From Phyto melanocephala (Eukaryota > Arthropoda > Insecta > Diptera > Rhinophoridae): a stretch of 64,000 bases of DNA. Positions 12,033 through 23,760 of this stretch are shown here, piece after piece (position 1 is the first letter of the stretch; each line of letters opens with the position of its first letter). The position numbers were made by a program, and so were the translations under genes. The stretch spans positions 10,011,001 through 10,075,000 of the forward strand of contig OW799234.1 in NCBI GenBank assembly GCA_941918925.1, read 5' to 3'. The notes under the pieces are model-generated. The model saw only the letters and a list, made by a program, of their open reading frames with translations. It had not been told where the DNA came from and did not search any database.

Positions 12033-12394
12033 AAGGGTATTCACGTCACCATTTTTTTACTCTTGTGAAAATACGAAATTGCTTAAGTTTACTCTGGCCC
12101 GATGTGAATACCATTTTTAACTAAAACACGTTTAATGTTCCAAGAATGAAGTTGACTTGCTGATAACTGTGGCTTCCGACTTTTTTCGGTAAAATACCGA
12201 CGTGTTAAGGGCTTAACTTTGGCAAAAAAAAAAAAAAATAAATGTTTTATGTGTTAATATTTACGCACTGGATTAGAGATAGTGTAAAAGCAAAAGTGAG
12301 TGCTAAATTATTTTATACAGAGCTGTTGTTGTGTTTGAAAAAAATTTCACTTTTACAATTTCGCAAGACTTAAATCGGTAACGTGAATACCTTT
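12033..12394. mobile_element. TIR element (MITE)
   Basis: AAGGGTATTCACGTCACC at the left and, inverted, AAAGGTATTCACGTTACC at the right. About 362 bp, no open frame of note. Confidence 0.65.
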
Positions 12395-12610
12395 AATACA
12401 TGAGGGAAAAGGCAACAAAAAAACTCTGGACAGTTATTTACTAATAAAATGACAATAAGACAAACAAAAAACTACTTAATTAAAGCAAAGTTTCAAAATA
12501 AAAATAGCAATAGTGTTACTGAGCGGCAAACATATGCGGCAAGTGTTGTGCTAAGCGATAACGCTGAATTGACAAATCTAAACAAAATCTAAAAAAAGAG
12601 TTAAATTATA

Positions 12611-12643
12611 TACCCGTGTCAAAATCCATTTCGATCACGGGTA
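12611..12643. repeat. Hairpin
   Basis: TACCCGTG at 12611-12618 pairs with CACGGGTA at 12636-12643. A GGCAAAGA(C/T)G.CACTTG pair follows at about 12679 and 12723. Confidence 0.4.
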
Positions 12644-13286
12644 TATCCCGAATACTTGTGATAGTGTTGAATTTATTTTGGCAAAGACGGCACTTGGATG
12701 TGAATTGTTGTTGAATTTTTTTGGGCAAAGATGCCACTTGAGTGCGATAAGTAGTTGTAGAGTATCGATACAAATTTATAAATTTCATCACAGTTATAAA
12801 TTTCAAACAGGGATGGGAAAGTTAAAACATTTTTTAGTACAATTTATTTAATTTTTAAACCTAGTCATTAAGACAAATACTAGTTAAAAATAAATAGGTG
12901 TGATGGCTTCTTTGCATGCGCGATAATTTCTATGTAAACAGAGTTGCAATTTGTAATGCATTTGATATGAAACCCATATTATTTGCTTTAGTTGCTAAAA
13001 AAAAACAGCTGCAAGAATTTGTTATAAAGAATTATCCATTTAGTGGTTTCAAAACCGCTGGTCTGGCAAGGTTGTCTTTGGTAATAATCATCTATAAATA
13101 AATGCGCAACCTTAAGGGTTATGTCTTTAATGGTTTCAAAACCACTGGTCTAACAATTTGATGTCGAGAAATGCTTTTTTACATTTTAAAATGTCTCCCA
13201 AATCTAGTTGTTTTCAAACAAAAAATACATTTTATTGGCGTTATGGAGAAAAATTTCTAAACTTTATTATGCAAAAAACCACAGTT

Positions 13287-13860
13287 TCAAATTTTATTTT
13301 CTTTTGCAAAATTTCGCACTTTTTTCTTAACGCTTTGCATTAAACGTTGGACACACGTTTTACCGAAGTGTTTGATAGCTTTTTTCCAAATAAATCCAAA
13401 GTTTTTTACATTTGCAGAAGCTTTGAACTTTGTTCTTAGGTACTGCTTAATTATAGCCCAATAGCGTTCAATAGGCCTTAGCTCTGGATAATTAGGTGGA
13501 TTCATGTTTTTCGGTACAAAATTTATTTTGTTGGCCTCATACCACTCAAGGACGTCTTTGCTGTAGTGGCAGCTTGCCAAGTCGGGCCAAAACAGTGGAG
13601 GTATATTGTGGCTTCTGTATAATGGCAATACAGCCTTTTTCAGGCACTCATTAATATAAAATTGGCTGTTCATTGTACGATTCACAATGATTGCCTTTGA
13701 AGTTTTCCCTCATGTACATATTGCTTGCCATATCATATATTTTTTTGCGAATTTTGAAATCTTTTTATACTTACATTTATCGGAAACATTAGCTCTTTTA
13801 TTATAAACATAAAAACCCTGACCAGGAAGCTCCGAAAATACATCCATTAAAATTATTTAA
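13287..13860 (-). pseudogene. DD37E transposase catalytic part, interrupted
   Basis: The frame from about 13845 reads SELPGQGFYV...YMIWQAICT, then TGA (13712-13710), then GKTSKAIIVNRTMNSQFYI. The open 132-residue stretch has FWPDLASCHYSKDVLEWYE and MNPPNYPELRPIERYWAI. Between the Asp of PDLAS and the Glu of PIER there are 37 residues, the DD37E signature. Non-functional because of the stop and the upstream deletion. Confidence 0.8.
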
Positions 13861-14269
13861 TTTGTGACGTAGCAACTGTCTTGCTCTTATTCTTGCCGGT
13901 TTTTGTTCCTTTTTCGTTTCGGTTTGGAGCTTGCTTGACTTTGAATGTTCGTAAATTTTCTTTTTTCTTTATTCGTTCTACAAGCGACTTCGAAATATTT
14001 AGTTTTCGTGCGATATCGCGAATGGAAATGTTTGGATTTTGCTTCCAAAGTGTCTTCACCTTTTTAACGATTTGAGGATTCCTAAAACCACGAGGCCCTC
14101 CACCTTTCTTGTGCTTAATAGACAAGTCTTTTTTGAATTTAAAAATAACGTTACGGGCAGTCTGTCTGGATACTTTTGCCCGTCGCGCAACTTCAGCGTA
14201 AGAAAGTGTTTTATTTTCATTATAAATATCCACAATATTTTTTCTCATTTTTTCTCTATTTGACGACAT
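13853..14269 (-). pseudogene. DD37E transposase N-terminal DNA-binding part
   Basis: 138 residues with two helix-turn-helix units: SYAEVARRAKVSRQTARNVI at about residues 23-42 and ISIRDIARKLNISKSLVERI at about 80-100. A GGPRG hinge lies between. The frame ends early at TAA, and the next block (MDVFSELPGQGFYV) is in another frame. The segment with the first catalytic Asp has been deleted. Confidence 0.75.
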
Positions 14270-14463
14270 TTTAAATACGGATTAAATAATTTGATTAAAC
14301 TTATTAACAAAGTATTGTTGAACAAAAAAAATTAATTAAATAATAATTGTTTGCGTAGTGCCCTGTAAAAAATATAAAAAAGCATTTCGAGACACCCCTT
14401 ACCTATTGAGTATTTGGTATCCGAAGTGTCATTTAATTAGTAAAAGGTTTGCCATTTACGAAT

Positions 14464-14720
14464 ATGGATTGTTTAATAACCGAAGAATGCATAAATGTAG
14501 TTCAAACTTACTACAAAAGTGATGGTTTAAAATCGACTAGATTAACAGGCTTTTTTTTGATTTTTCGAAAAAAAATTCTTTAGCGATTCAGCAAAGTTTT
14601 CAATCGGTGCTGACGTCAACAAGCAAAATTCCTGCATTGAAGAAAATGACATTGCATGTACAGGAATTGACTGATGGGGGGAGCATTATGGCCTGGAGTT
14701 GTCATGGGGACCAATTTTTT
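14464..14720 (+). mobile_element. Mariner/Tc1 transposase scraps
   Basis: 14464 onward reads MDCLITEECINVVQTYYKSD, a mariner-like N-terminus. About 14665-14710 reads LTDGGGSIMAWSCHGD, resembling the Tc1 GGGSVMVWG block. Probably pieces of one or two dead elements. Confidence 0.45.
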
Positions 14721-14859
14721 TTTTTCATCAATAAGGCTGGAAACCATATTTGTTATATGATGTTTATAGTAAATTTTAACTATTCAACCACCTACAATAT
14801 GCTTTGTAGCGATTTCTTCGAGATGGGACAGAATAAAATATCTTAGACTTTCTTGTTAA

Positions 14860-15944
14860 CGAATCAAATGATGAATCAACCCCTTGGGAGGTTACTTTAA
14901 TTTCCACAAATATTTGCCTAATGTGAAAATAACTTTATTGAAATACAAAGTGTACAGGGTTATGTATGGAATATCATTTTAAATAAATAAGATTTTATAA
15001 ATAAGATTTATTTAATAAATTCTCTATTTATAGAAATAATATTTGATGTTAAATTGAAACTTTTAACAAAAGCCAAAAATTGGCATGCCGCTGTTCTTTC
15101 AAATGTATTTTATATTAAAAGCAAATCAATTACATTTAAAAATAAATATTTTCTTCAAAATAAATACAATTTCTTTCTTCATTATTTGGAAACATTGAAA
15201 CAACATCAAATGCTTTATTATTAAAACAAACTCAAATTGTTTGAATATTTAATAATGGCATGTTGATTTCACAAAAATATTTCTAATAATTTTAAAAATT
15301 TCCTTTAATATGTCAAGAAAATTCCAGCGATTTGTTTTTGTGTTCTATTATAAGAAAGTTATCAAAATATTGAATTTTAATGCGTTTTCGCTGAAGCAGA
15401 AAAAAGTAATTTCTTTTACCTGTCTTCAGCAGAAATCATTTAAATCATTTTTTTATTATTATTTACTGAGATTTTTTTGAGATTTCTATATCCAGTCATG
15501 GCTATCAACTCTTACGTCAGACTTATCAATTGCTAATGGATTGCATTTTAAATGAAATTTATTATTTGCTTTTAAAGACCTTTGTTAGAGCTAAAACCAT
15601 GCTGGGCCTTTGCGTTGCACATGTTTCGAGGTCGTTTTTTCTTTGTTGTTAAACCAACAGCTGATATTAGCTGGCATATCGATCTTATTTAAATTCAAAC
15701 TGATATTGCATAGAAAATCTGTTGAAGTCCTTTCTTTGATTTAAGGCATAAATAAAAAACTTTTGGCTTAACATTTCCACTGGTCTCTATCCCACTGAAA
15801 AGTAGAGTAATTCACCAGGTAACCAATAAATCATCATAAATTTGTTGTCGGCCTATATATTCGAAAACTGAGTTTCAAATGTTTTAATAAAATATGTTTA
15901 TATTTCACGAGAAATGTGTATCGAGGCTTAACAGCGGTGAAGTC
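14860..15944. other. AT-rich non-coding DNA, nothing recognised
   Basis: No long frames, transposase motifs or long repeats seen. Confidence 0.5.
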
Positions 15945-16299
15945 CACAAGTAAAAAAAAATTTTTTTTTGTCTTAATTGGGATTCGAACCTACGTTTATA
16001 CAGTTTGTATTGGTGTGAAAAGACGAGGTGGTCTAGGTTTTTCATCATATCTCAGTTTTTTATTAAGCGATTTTTCTGAGTTTCAATCCCGATCTGCTCC
16101 CAAATATTTCTAATATTTTGGTACCTTACACGGGTCTTTAAAATATTTGGGGGCTTGAAAGAGTTGATTTCAACATACACACACACACGGATTTACTCCC
16201 CTATCCATAAGCTTTCAGAAAATGTATACTTTATTGGGTCATAAAAAAACATTGTAGAAATTATATATACCCTTACACTCACTGTGAAGGGTATAAAAA
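15945..16299 (-). mobile_element. Truncated hairpin-ended dispersed repeat
   Basis: Contains GGGATTCGAACC, GACGAGGTGGTC, AGTTGATTTCAACATACAC, TAAGCTTTCAGAAAATGTAT and the end CACTGTGAAGGGTATAAAAA. These are in the same order as the right portions of 60006-60820. The left end is missing. Confidence 0.65.
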
Positions 16300-16319
16300 C
16301 GGAGCGCTTCAGGGAAGAG

Positions 16320-16735
16320 CGTTATAATAGTGAAAACTTGTTACATAAATCTGAGACCGTTCGCAAACTTGGAAGAATTTGTAATTAACAAAGTACACCC
16401 AATGCGTAAATTATTCCAAGGGTGTTAACACAATATTAAAAAACAGGAACGATTATGGACATTAATTCCGCATTGTTCTCAAAAATTTCAAATTTATCGA
16501 AGCACTACGCGATGAATTTTCAGAAAAAGACCGACCTACACCTTCATGCATACACAATTCAGCTTATTCAGGAGCTTAAACCTGCAGACCATGGAATGTG
16601 CCTGCATATCTTTCAATGGGTAATAGAGCAAAGCGATGTCGATGCCAATTGGGCGAAAAAAGTCATCTCTCCAATGAAGCCCATTTCCATGTGAATGGCT
16701 TCGTGAATAAAATCCTTTACATCTGTGAACGTTTA
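16320..16735 (+). mobile_element. DD41D-like mariner fragment
   Basis: Reads LHLHAYTIQLIQELKPADHG (helix-turn-helix to catalytic linker), ANWAKKVIS, then in another frame VNGFVNK. This matches the HPYKIQL.QELKP...FSDEAHF.LNGYVNK wording of the family. Frameshifted. Confidence 0.65.
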
Positions 16736-16767
16736 GTAAAAAAACTCTAAGACGAGATAAAAAAATT

Positions 16768-17101
16768 CAAGTTTGCACTAATCGAAATTTTTCTCTGTGT
16801 AAATTTGTGACTTGTATGTAACCTGTGTCCCCAAACTAAACGATGTACATTAAAATCTTTTTAAAATAATAAAATCTTTGAAGACAGTTTGAAAGATTTC
16901 CTTAAAAATAAAGTCGACATATTGATTTTTGATTCAAGTTTACACTAATCGAAACTTTTCTCTGTGTAAATTTGTGACTTGTATGTAACCTGTGTACCCA
17001 AACTAAACGATGTACATTAAAATGTTTTTAAAATAATAAAATCTTTGAAGACAGTTTGAAAGATTTCCTTCAAAATAAAGTCGACATATTGATTTAAGTT
17101 C
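16768..17101. repeat. Tandem duplication, two 167-bp copies
   Basis: Copies begin at 16768 and 16935 (CAAGTTTGCACTAATCGAAA / CAAGTTTACACTAATCGAAA) and differ at only a few bases. Confidence 0.9.
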
Positions 17102-17439
17102 TATTATGACGAGGAGATAAAACAAAAAAGTCGGAGAGAGTAGATGTATTGAAAACTGATTACAACACCTACATATTCGTCTTAAAGCAAGCCCTTTAAA
17201 ATGAAAATATTGACAAGAACTGAAAATTGTTTCTTTAAATGTAAATAATTTTTTCTTTCTGACAAATGTTTTAAGGAAAAAAAAACAACAAATTTTAATT
17301 AAATTCGCATTTGCCGAAACAGGTAGTATGAATCCTTTTACAGCTTTTAATCACTAGATATCCACATGTGATTATCTACAAATAAATGCATCTGCAATGT
17401 GTCACTGTCAAATTAACTTTTAGTTTTAGCCGCCATTAT

Positions 17440-18180
17440 ACAGAGTAGCGCACGAAACTGAATAAGTTTTTTGTTTCTGCATGAGTAATGAATTATCAGA
17501 ATGCGCAGCGTTGCAATCTTCATATCGGTCCAAAAGGAATGAGGAAATCGTGGCTGCAGCATCATCAATTCAAGTAAATCCAAGCATTTCGATTTGAAAC
17601 TTGTTTCCCTACAAACTTCAAATCATAAACAAGTTAAGCTCTCTACATTTGAAGAAGACAACAGCTCGATAAATTGCTTGTCTATGTCTGATTATGCAAA
17701 GCAAACCAGCAAAATTGTCATATATGAAATGAGTCTATTCAAAAAATACTCCTTGAGATAGAACTGCATCTAGAACTAGTCACTGTGATGGGCACTTTCA
17801 TCAAGATACATTGTGGGACCATGTTTCATGAAAGAAAACGGTTTAACAGCGACTGGCAATGAGTAGCATTATCTGAAGTTATTGGGGGGATTTTTTTCCC
17901 CAGAACTGGGCCTATGCCTGTGTTTCAATAACATTTAGTGCCAGCAAGAAAGAGCAACTGCACAAATAACCTGCTTTGATTATGGTAAAAATGTAACAAA
18001 AATTTTCAAGCAAATTAATAGCCAGCAGCTTAACTATCCTTTGGCCTCTAAGTTTACCTAATCTGACTGCACTAGACTTTTTATGGGGTTATGTCAAGCA
18101 AGAAGTGTCCAAAATGAATTTGATTAAATTGAAAAATAGTCCATTAAAAAAATAAATTAATCCTGTAGTACACGATGTGT
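17440..18180 (+). mobile_element. Mariner C-terminal relic
   Basis: Only 18040-18120 is clear: it reads LPNLTALDFL.WGYVKQEV, the block around the last catalytic Asp. The 5' part is too decayed to read. Confidence 0.45.
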
Positions 18181-18189
18181 AAAAAGCCA

Positions 18190-20170
18190 CATACACATGT
18201 AGCTGTGATGTAATTTTGACTTCATCATACAGCATAAATGTATCCGCTTCGGCCACATGGGTTTCATTTGCATTATATTTCGGGTAATATCAAAATCTTA
18301 CTGCATGCAGTCACTACGACTAAAAATGTAACCAAAGTGCTGAAAAGTTTAGGGACGTTAAACCCACATGTGCATATGGCTTTTTACATAAATTGTTTTA
18401 TAGGCTTAAGACGTTTCCATCTTTAACCCTTCATGCCACAATAATTCATTTTCTGATCAGGTGTCGCATATTTGTGGACGAGCAGTGAGATTTTTTATGG
18501 TTTTTCGTCCTCAAAAACAATTACTTAGTTATATAAAACTAAATTGAATTCTCTATAAAAAGAAAATACATTCATTAAAAAAAAATAATATTTTTTGGAT
18601 TTCTTATTGTATCAAAATTGGGGCGAAACCCTCTACCATACTTCTTCGTAAATGAAACTAGGTAAGTATTGTATGTCACTGGTGCTTGATCTTGCAAGAT
18701 GACAATAAAATTCCTTTTGACTTAATTGTATGGTATTATTATCGATGATAACAGAACGTCATTACAAGGCAATACAGAACCTGAATGGCAGGAAATATTT
18801 CCTGATCACGTACTCTATCGATTCATTGATGAGATTTGGTCACCTAGATTTGGTGGGATTACTTGAAATCAAGGTTATATGCATTAGCGGAATCTAAAAT
18901 TGTTCCGGAGCTGGCAAAAGCTTTAAGAATTTTTTTCTTTAAAATCTTAAACTTAAGGTTTTCCAAACTTTGTGGGGAGGGGGCATTTTACCCCCAAAAT
19001 GGTCGAGCTACAATGGCAAAGTAGCCATTAAAAATTTCGACAAAAAATTTTAATTAAAATAAATCGTTTATTTTGGGACACCCGTTACACGAAAAAAAAA
19101 AATTTTTTTCAAAAAATTATGAAAAATGATTGTTGCTTCCTTTTCTAAAATAAACAATTGTATTTTAAATTTGCACAAAAACTGTATGTGGTCCAGCTTT
19201 TAATATGAAAAAAGAAAAGTATTGAAATATTTGCGCATGAAATTTTCTTTTCCTAAAATATTTATTTCCACCTTAGCAATGTTTAAAAACAATTTTAGGA
19301 TTTTTGAGGTACCGAGATTTTCATTTAAAAATACCATTTGCCTTAAAGGCTATTTTTTAAATTTCAATTAGTTCAATGTTATCACGCGTATTCTTAATAA
19401 TTTTAATAATCAAATATTTTATATCTTTACTTTAAATATTTTTAATAAATTTAAATCGTGGCCATACAAAAAAAAAATTAAATTTTTTCCCAATATTTTT
19501 TTAATTCAATTATTTAAGCATAAAGAAGGGAAAAAACGGAAATTTGTTTTTCGTTACACAGTAAGAGCAAAATTTTATGTATGTGTGTGTGTGTCTACGT
19601 ATGTGTACATCAATTTAAAGTACATTTGGCCATTTTTTATTTATTTATTAATTTTTTTTTTTTTTTTTTCATTTTACTAAAACAAAGTTCGTTTTCGATC
19701 GTTTAACTATAAAATACACACATGTTTTATAATCGAATTAACCTCAGAAATTGTAGGGAAACAAATTTTTCTTTCGATAAAATTTTTTTCAATTAAATTT
19801 TATTTAATTTTTTTTTAAATTTTAAATTATTTTTTATTAAATTTTTTTTTTAATTTTTTTTAATTTTTTTTATCAATTTACCGTATAGTATTTCTTTTCT
19901 TATTAGCCTTAGCCTTTGTTTTAGTTAATTAATATTTAATATTGAGTAATTATTTATTTTTTTCTTAATTAATGCAAAATAGATCTCCTTTTTTTTGGTT
20001 TTTGTTAAAATTTATTTTATATTAAAGCTGGATTTTTTTTAAAAACTTTTTATATTTTTTTAAGTGTCTGAGCAAATTTTCATTTGAAAAATTTTTTGTC
20101 TGTTTGAAATTGAAATTATCAACGTTTTGAATTTTTTATAAGTTATATCTCATCTTTCTTTCTGTTTTTT
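18190..20170. other. Long AT-rich low-complexity stretch
   Basis: Poly-T/poly-A runs (19650-19670, 19795-19870, 20170-20190) and no open frame of interest. Confidence 0.6.
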
Positions 20171-22349
20171 TCTTTTTTTTTTTTTTTTGTCACTGTTCAA
20201 CACAAACACTGCGCTTTCGTTAAGAATCTATAGTTATCCGCTCGGAGGCTAAAAGCCTACTGGATTCAAGTGTACACCAGCAGACACGAATGCTATTATT
20301 TTGTACAATAAAAAAAAAATTACAAAACGAATGGCAATGACGTGGCTTTTGATTGGGAAATTCATTTGTGTTAAATGGAGAATGTTTTATTCCATGCTCT
20401 CCTGCTCACACAAAGTGTAGAGTTTTTATTTTCATAAGCGGTTTTTTATTTTGTTTTTTTTTTGTCTTAAATCAAAAAATCTAAATAAAATTAAAAAATT
20501 TTTAAAATCTCTTTAAATATAAATAAACATTAATGGGTTTAATTAAGGCCTGCTTAATTTTCCCTTTTTATATGCCTCTTTCATCTACTGGAATTTACCG
20601 TTAATTTTTGCATGATTATGCACTCTCACTTATGGCTGCTAAGAGAGCGAAAGTGTGAGTGTTTTCTTAGGAATTGATTCGGTTGGTTGTTGGCTGGAAA
20701 AATGCTGAGTAACAAGTGGAGCAACAGTTGAAATGAATGAATTGTAATGATTGTTTTACACTTTTGATTGTTGGCGAAAGGTAGAGGTGCTGTGGTTGTA
20801 CTTGTACTTGGCCTGCATTGTGTAGCACATCATGAACAGCAACATAAATTGTATCAGCAGCAACATCACAGTTATTGTTAATTGTTCACTTGCTCGCCTG
20901 CCTGCCTGCCTTATCCACTACTGATTTCATATATTTTGTCAGTCCAACTGTTTGTTTTAATGTCCGTTCGTCTGTTCGTTGTATTTCCTCTTCGTAAACT
21001 CGTATACTCCTCTCTGTTTATTACTTTTGTTTAAAATATGTGTTTCGTTTTCTTCTTCTATTTATGCTGTTGCTGTACGATGAACATTTTTTTTATTTAT
21101 TTTCTTTTTTGTTTTTACAACTTGTACGTTTATATTCATGCCCGAGTAAAAAAAAACATATTTTACACACACACACTCATACACATCCACATTTATGACT
21201 ACATATTTAGTGGTTTCATTTCATTTATGTATGTATGTATGTGCTTTTAGGTCGCGTGGCTTTTTATGCTGTTTTGAGAGCATTGATGTTTGTTTTTGAC
21301 TCTATGAAATGTTGAGAAAGGAGCCACTGACTGTTGCTTTCATTTTATTTTTTTTTTTATTTTGCCGCGGTTTTTAATATCAAATTAACCCTTAGTGGGC
21401 TAAACAATTATCGATAGTGATACTCTATTAAAAAAATCATTTTTGGAACATCTTCTTTAAATAGAAATTTTTTAAAACTTTTTAAAGGTTTGCCAAAATT
21501 TTGATAAAATATTAAAAAAAAAATAGAGAATTCTTTTTAATACAAATTTTTAACGATTTTTGAAATTAGTAAATTTTTGAAGAAAATTGTTTATTTAAAA
21601 AATATAAATTTTTCAATAAGACATTAATCATAAAAATGTCCATTTTCTACTTATTTTTAAGCAATAGAGTTTATGTATAATACCTACATCTGTACATGTT
21701 TGTTAGTATTTATTCCAGCAAACTAATTTTAGACTTTTGACAAGAATGCCTTATTCGATTTCCCTAAAAATTTAATTCAAGATAAAACAAAAACTAAAAA
21801 CAAACAAAAACGTAAGAGTCTTTTATTTAGAAAAGTTTTCAAATTTGTAAACAAAATACGAAATTGTTTATTATAGTTATAAAGCACTGAACAAAAAAAC
21901 GGCTAAATACCAAATTGCACTGAAAAGAAAAAAATAATATTTAAGCTCGAAAACTCATAAAAGCTCATTATAAAAAAGCGCTGTTTTAATAGCTTACTTA
22001 GTGCTTACTAGCTTGCAAGGTGGTTCTCCTTTTTTAATTAATAACTGCTTATTTCATTCCTACCATAAGAAGTTTGTAAATGCTTTCGATAATAGACCCA
22101 AATGCACTGCTATCAAAGATAGTTATTTTGTTAAGCCTAGAGGTCGATTATAGGTCAAGGCTTTTAACAAAGTCCAATGCCCTACGTGATAATTAATTCT
22201 AAACAAATTAAATAACACTCTAAAAACGTATTCCTCTAGAACAGAGTGACAGGCACTAGCGAAGGTCATGATCTACGGTCTCACTATAGCCAACCTTCCG
22301 ATTTTTTTCAAATGGTATCTGAGGTTGCAATGTTCAATAAGGACCTTTC
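20171..22349. other. Non-coding DNA with little transposon signal
   Basis: 20195-20300 and 20580-21010 are less AT-skewed, with CAGCAGCAACAT and CTGCCTGCCTGCC simple repeats, and ATGT microsatellites at about 21228-21243. It could hold regulatory or untranslated sequence of a neighbouring gene. I see no coding exon. Confidence 0.4.
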
Positions 22350-22507
22350 TATCCAGAAAATAAGTTGTCCCTTAGATTTGGCTTAAGACTTAAGGTCCAG
22401 ATACATATTAGCCCGATGTTGCATTTTTATCCAGAAAATAAGTTGTCCCTTAGATTTGGCTTAAGACTTAAGGCCCGGATACATATTACCCCAATGTTGC
22501 TTTGGAG
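22350..22507. repeat. 79-bp tandem duplication
   Basis: TATCCAGAAAATAAGTTGTC at 22350 and 22429. The two copies are nearly identical and are followed by LINE sequence. Confidence 0.85.
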
Positions 22508-22509
22508 TC

Positions 22510-23300
22510 ATTATCCAATGAAAAGCACATTAAACATCCAAGTAGACAAATATATAGGAGCTACATTAACAAAACTCCGATCCAATTAGTAGAAGATCTA
22601 CCCTAAAATTTGCGCGGCTTTCGGAACGTTCAATGCTAGCATGTTTCAAATAACCCGGAATCCAAAGTAGTGTAAGCTTGTCATGCGTGACAAAACGAAA
22701 ATAGAGGTCACTGAATTCCAAACACTGTAGCCGAATTGACATCATAAGCCAAAAGGGATTTTAAAGCTACTTGACTATCTAAATGGACTTAATTAAGGAC
22801 TTTTCTCACGTTCTCCCATAGAAAAAGATTCATAGGCACTTATTTATATCAAAACTAAACTTCTGAAATCTTAGATTGCTAGGGCGCGCATTGTGCAGAA
22901 TTGGAAAATGTAAAGGTGGCAGCTCAAGAAGAGCTTCCTGTTATAACAATATATGCAGGGCGAAGAGTACATTGAAGCGCATTCTTTGAACTAACTGGCT
23001 TAATATTTGGTCAGTATACAATCAATGCATAGCTGATCATAGGTCTTGCAATAGTGTCGAGAGACCAGTAGATCATTTTAGATTTTCCTAATGCTTCATG
23101 TCCTACCAAAAATTCTCTGACGGGCATATAAATCCCTAATGGTTCTCTCCGATATACTCACTTAGTGAGCATACCAAAGCAGTTTCTTGTCTAGAACATC
23201 CTCATAATTTTTAACACTACCAGAAAACCCGATTAGTATGCCAATCAATTTGGTTTCTCTCAGTGTATAGTTTTCACTACTCATCGTGAAGGGCATTAGA
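22510..23300 (-). mobile_element. LINE RNase H domain fragment
   Basis: The minus strand near 22660-22600 reads WIPGYLKHASIERSESRA, corresponding to the W.PGH..I.GNE.AD block of RNase H in R1/LOA/Jockey-type LINEs. Frame lost elsewhere. Confidence 0.55.
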
Positions 23301-23376
23301 ATTGTTTTTTATATGTTCGTATATAAAAATCGCAATTTTACTCAGTTTTTCTAAATAACAAGCAGTACAGAAGACT

Positions 23377-23463
23377 TAGGTTAGGTTGAAAGAAAGGGGT
23401 ATTCAAAAATCAATCCTATGACAGGGAATGTACATATGGCCAATTGACATGTTGTGCACTCTG
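23377..23463 (-). repeat. LINE/SINE shared 3' tail
   Basis: On the minus strand: CACAACATGTCAATTGGCCA, then TCCCTGTCATAGG, ending CAACCTAACCTAA. Same tail as at 10827 and 25811. No SINE head upstream. Confidence 0.65.
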
Positions 23464-23539
23464 AAAAAACCAAATTTCCCTAATAATAACTATAATCGCA
23501 ATTTCGTTAATATCTCGACTAGGTAAAGAACACAGTCCC

Positions 23540-23760
23540 TTCAATATGGGTAGGTAGAAAAGTGGGGTGCCAGAAGCTAGGAGACATCTCTAACATCCAT
23601 AGCCGGAGAACAATGTGGTCCACAATATGTTTCCTTTTGATAACATAAAAAAACATAAAGAATTATGAAGAAAAATAAGTATTAGAGTAAATTAAAGGAA
23701 GAAATAAAGTTTAAGAAAAATAAAGAAAACCTGCAAAAAAAAAACAGTCATAATTGTATT
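23540..23760 (-). repeat. Second LINE family 3' UTR
   Basis: Minus strand shares AATACTT.TTTTCTTC and TTATCAAAAGGAA with 50290-50350. It ends with CTACCTACCC. Confidence 0.45.

Larger units (their letters stand above)
13155..14400 (-). mobile_element. DD37E Tc1/mariner-type element with TIRs
   Basis: Terminal inverted repeats share GAAATGCTTTTTTA (left 13168-13181; right inverted 14376-14389). The transposase on the minus strand is broken into an N-terminal frame (14269-13853) and a DDE-domain frame (13685-13287). See the next two entries. Confidence 0.75.
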
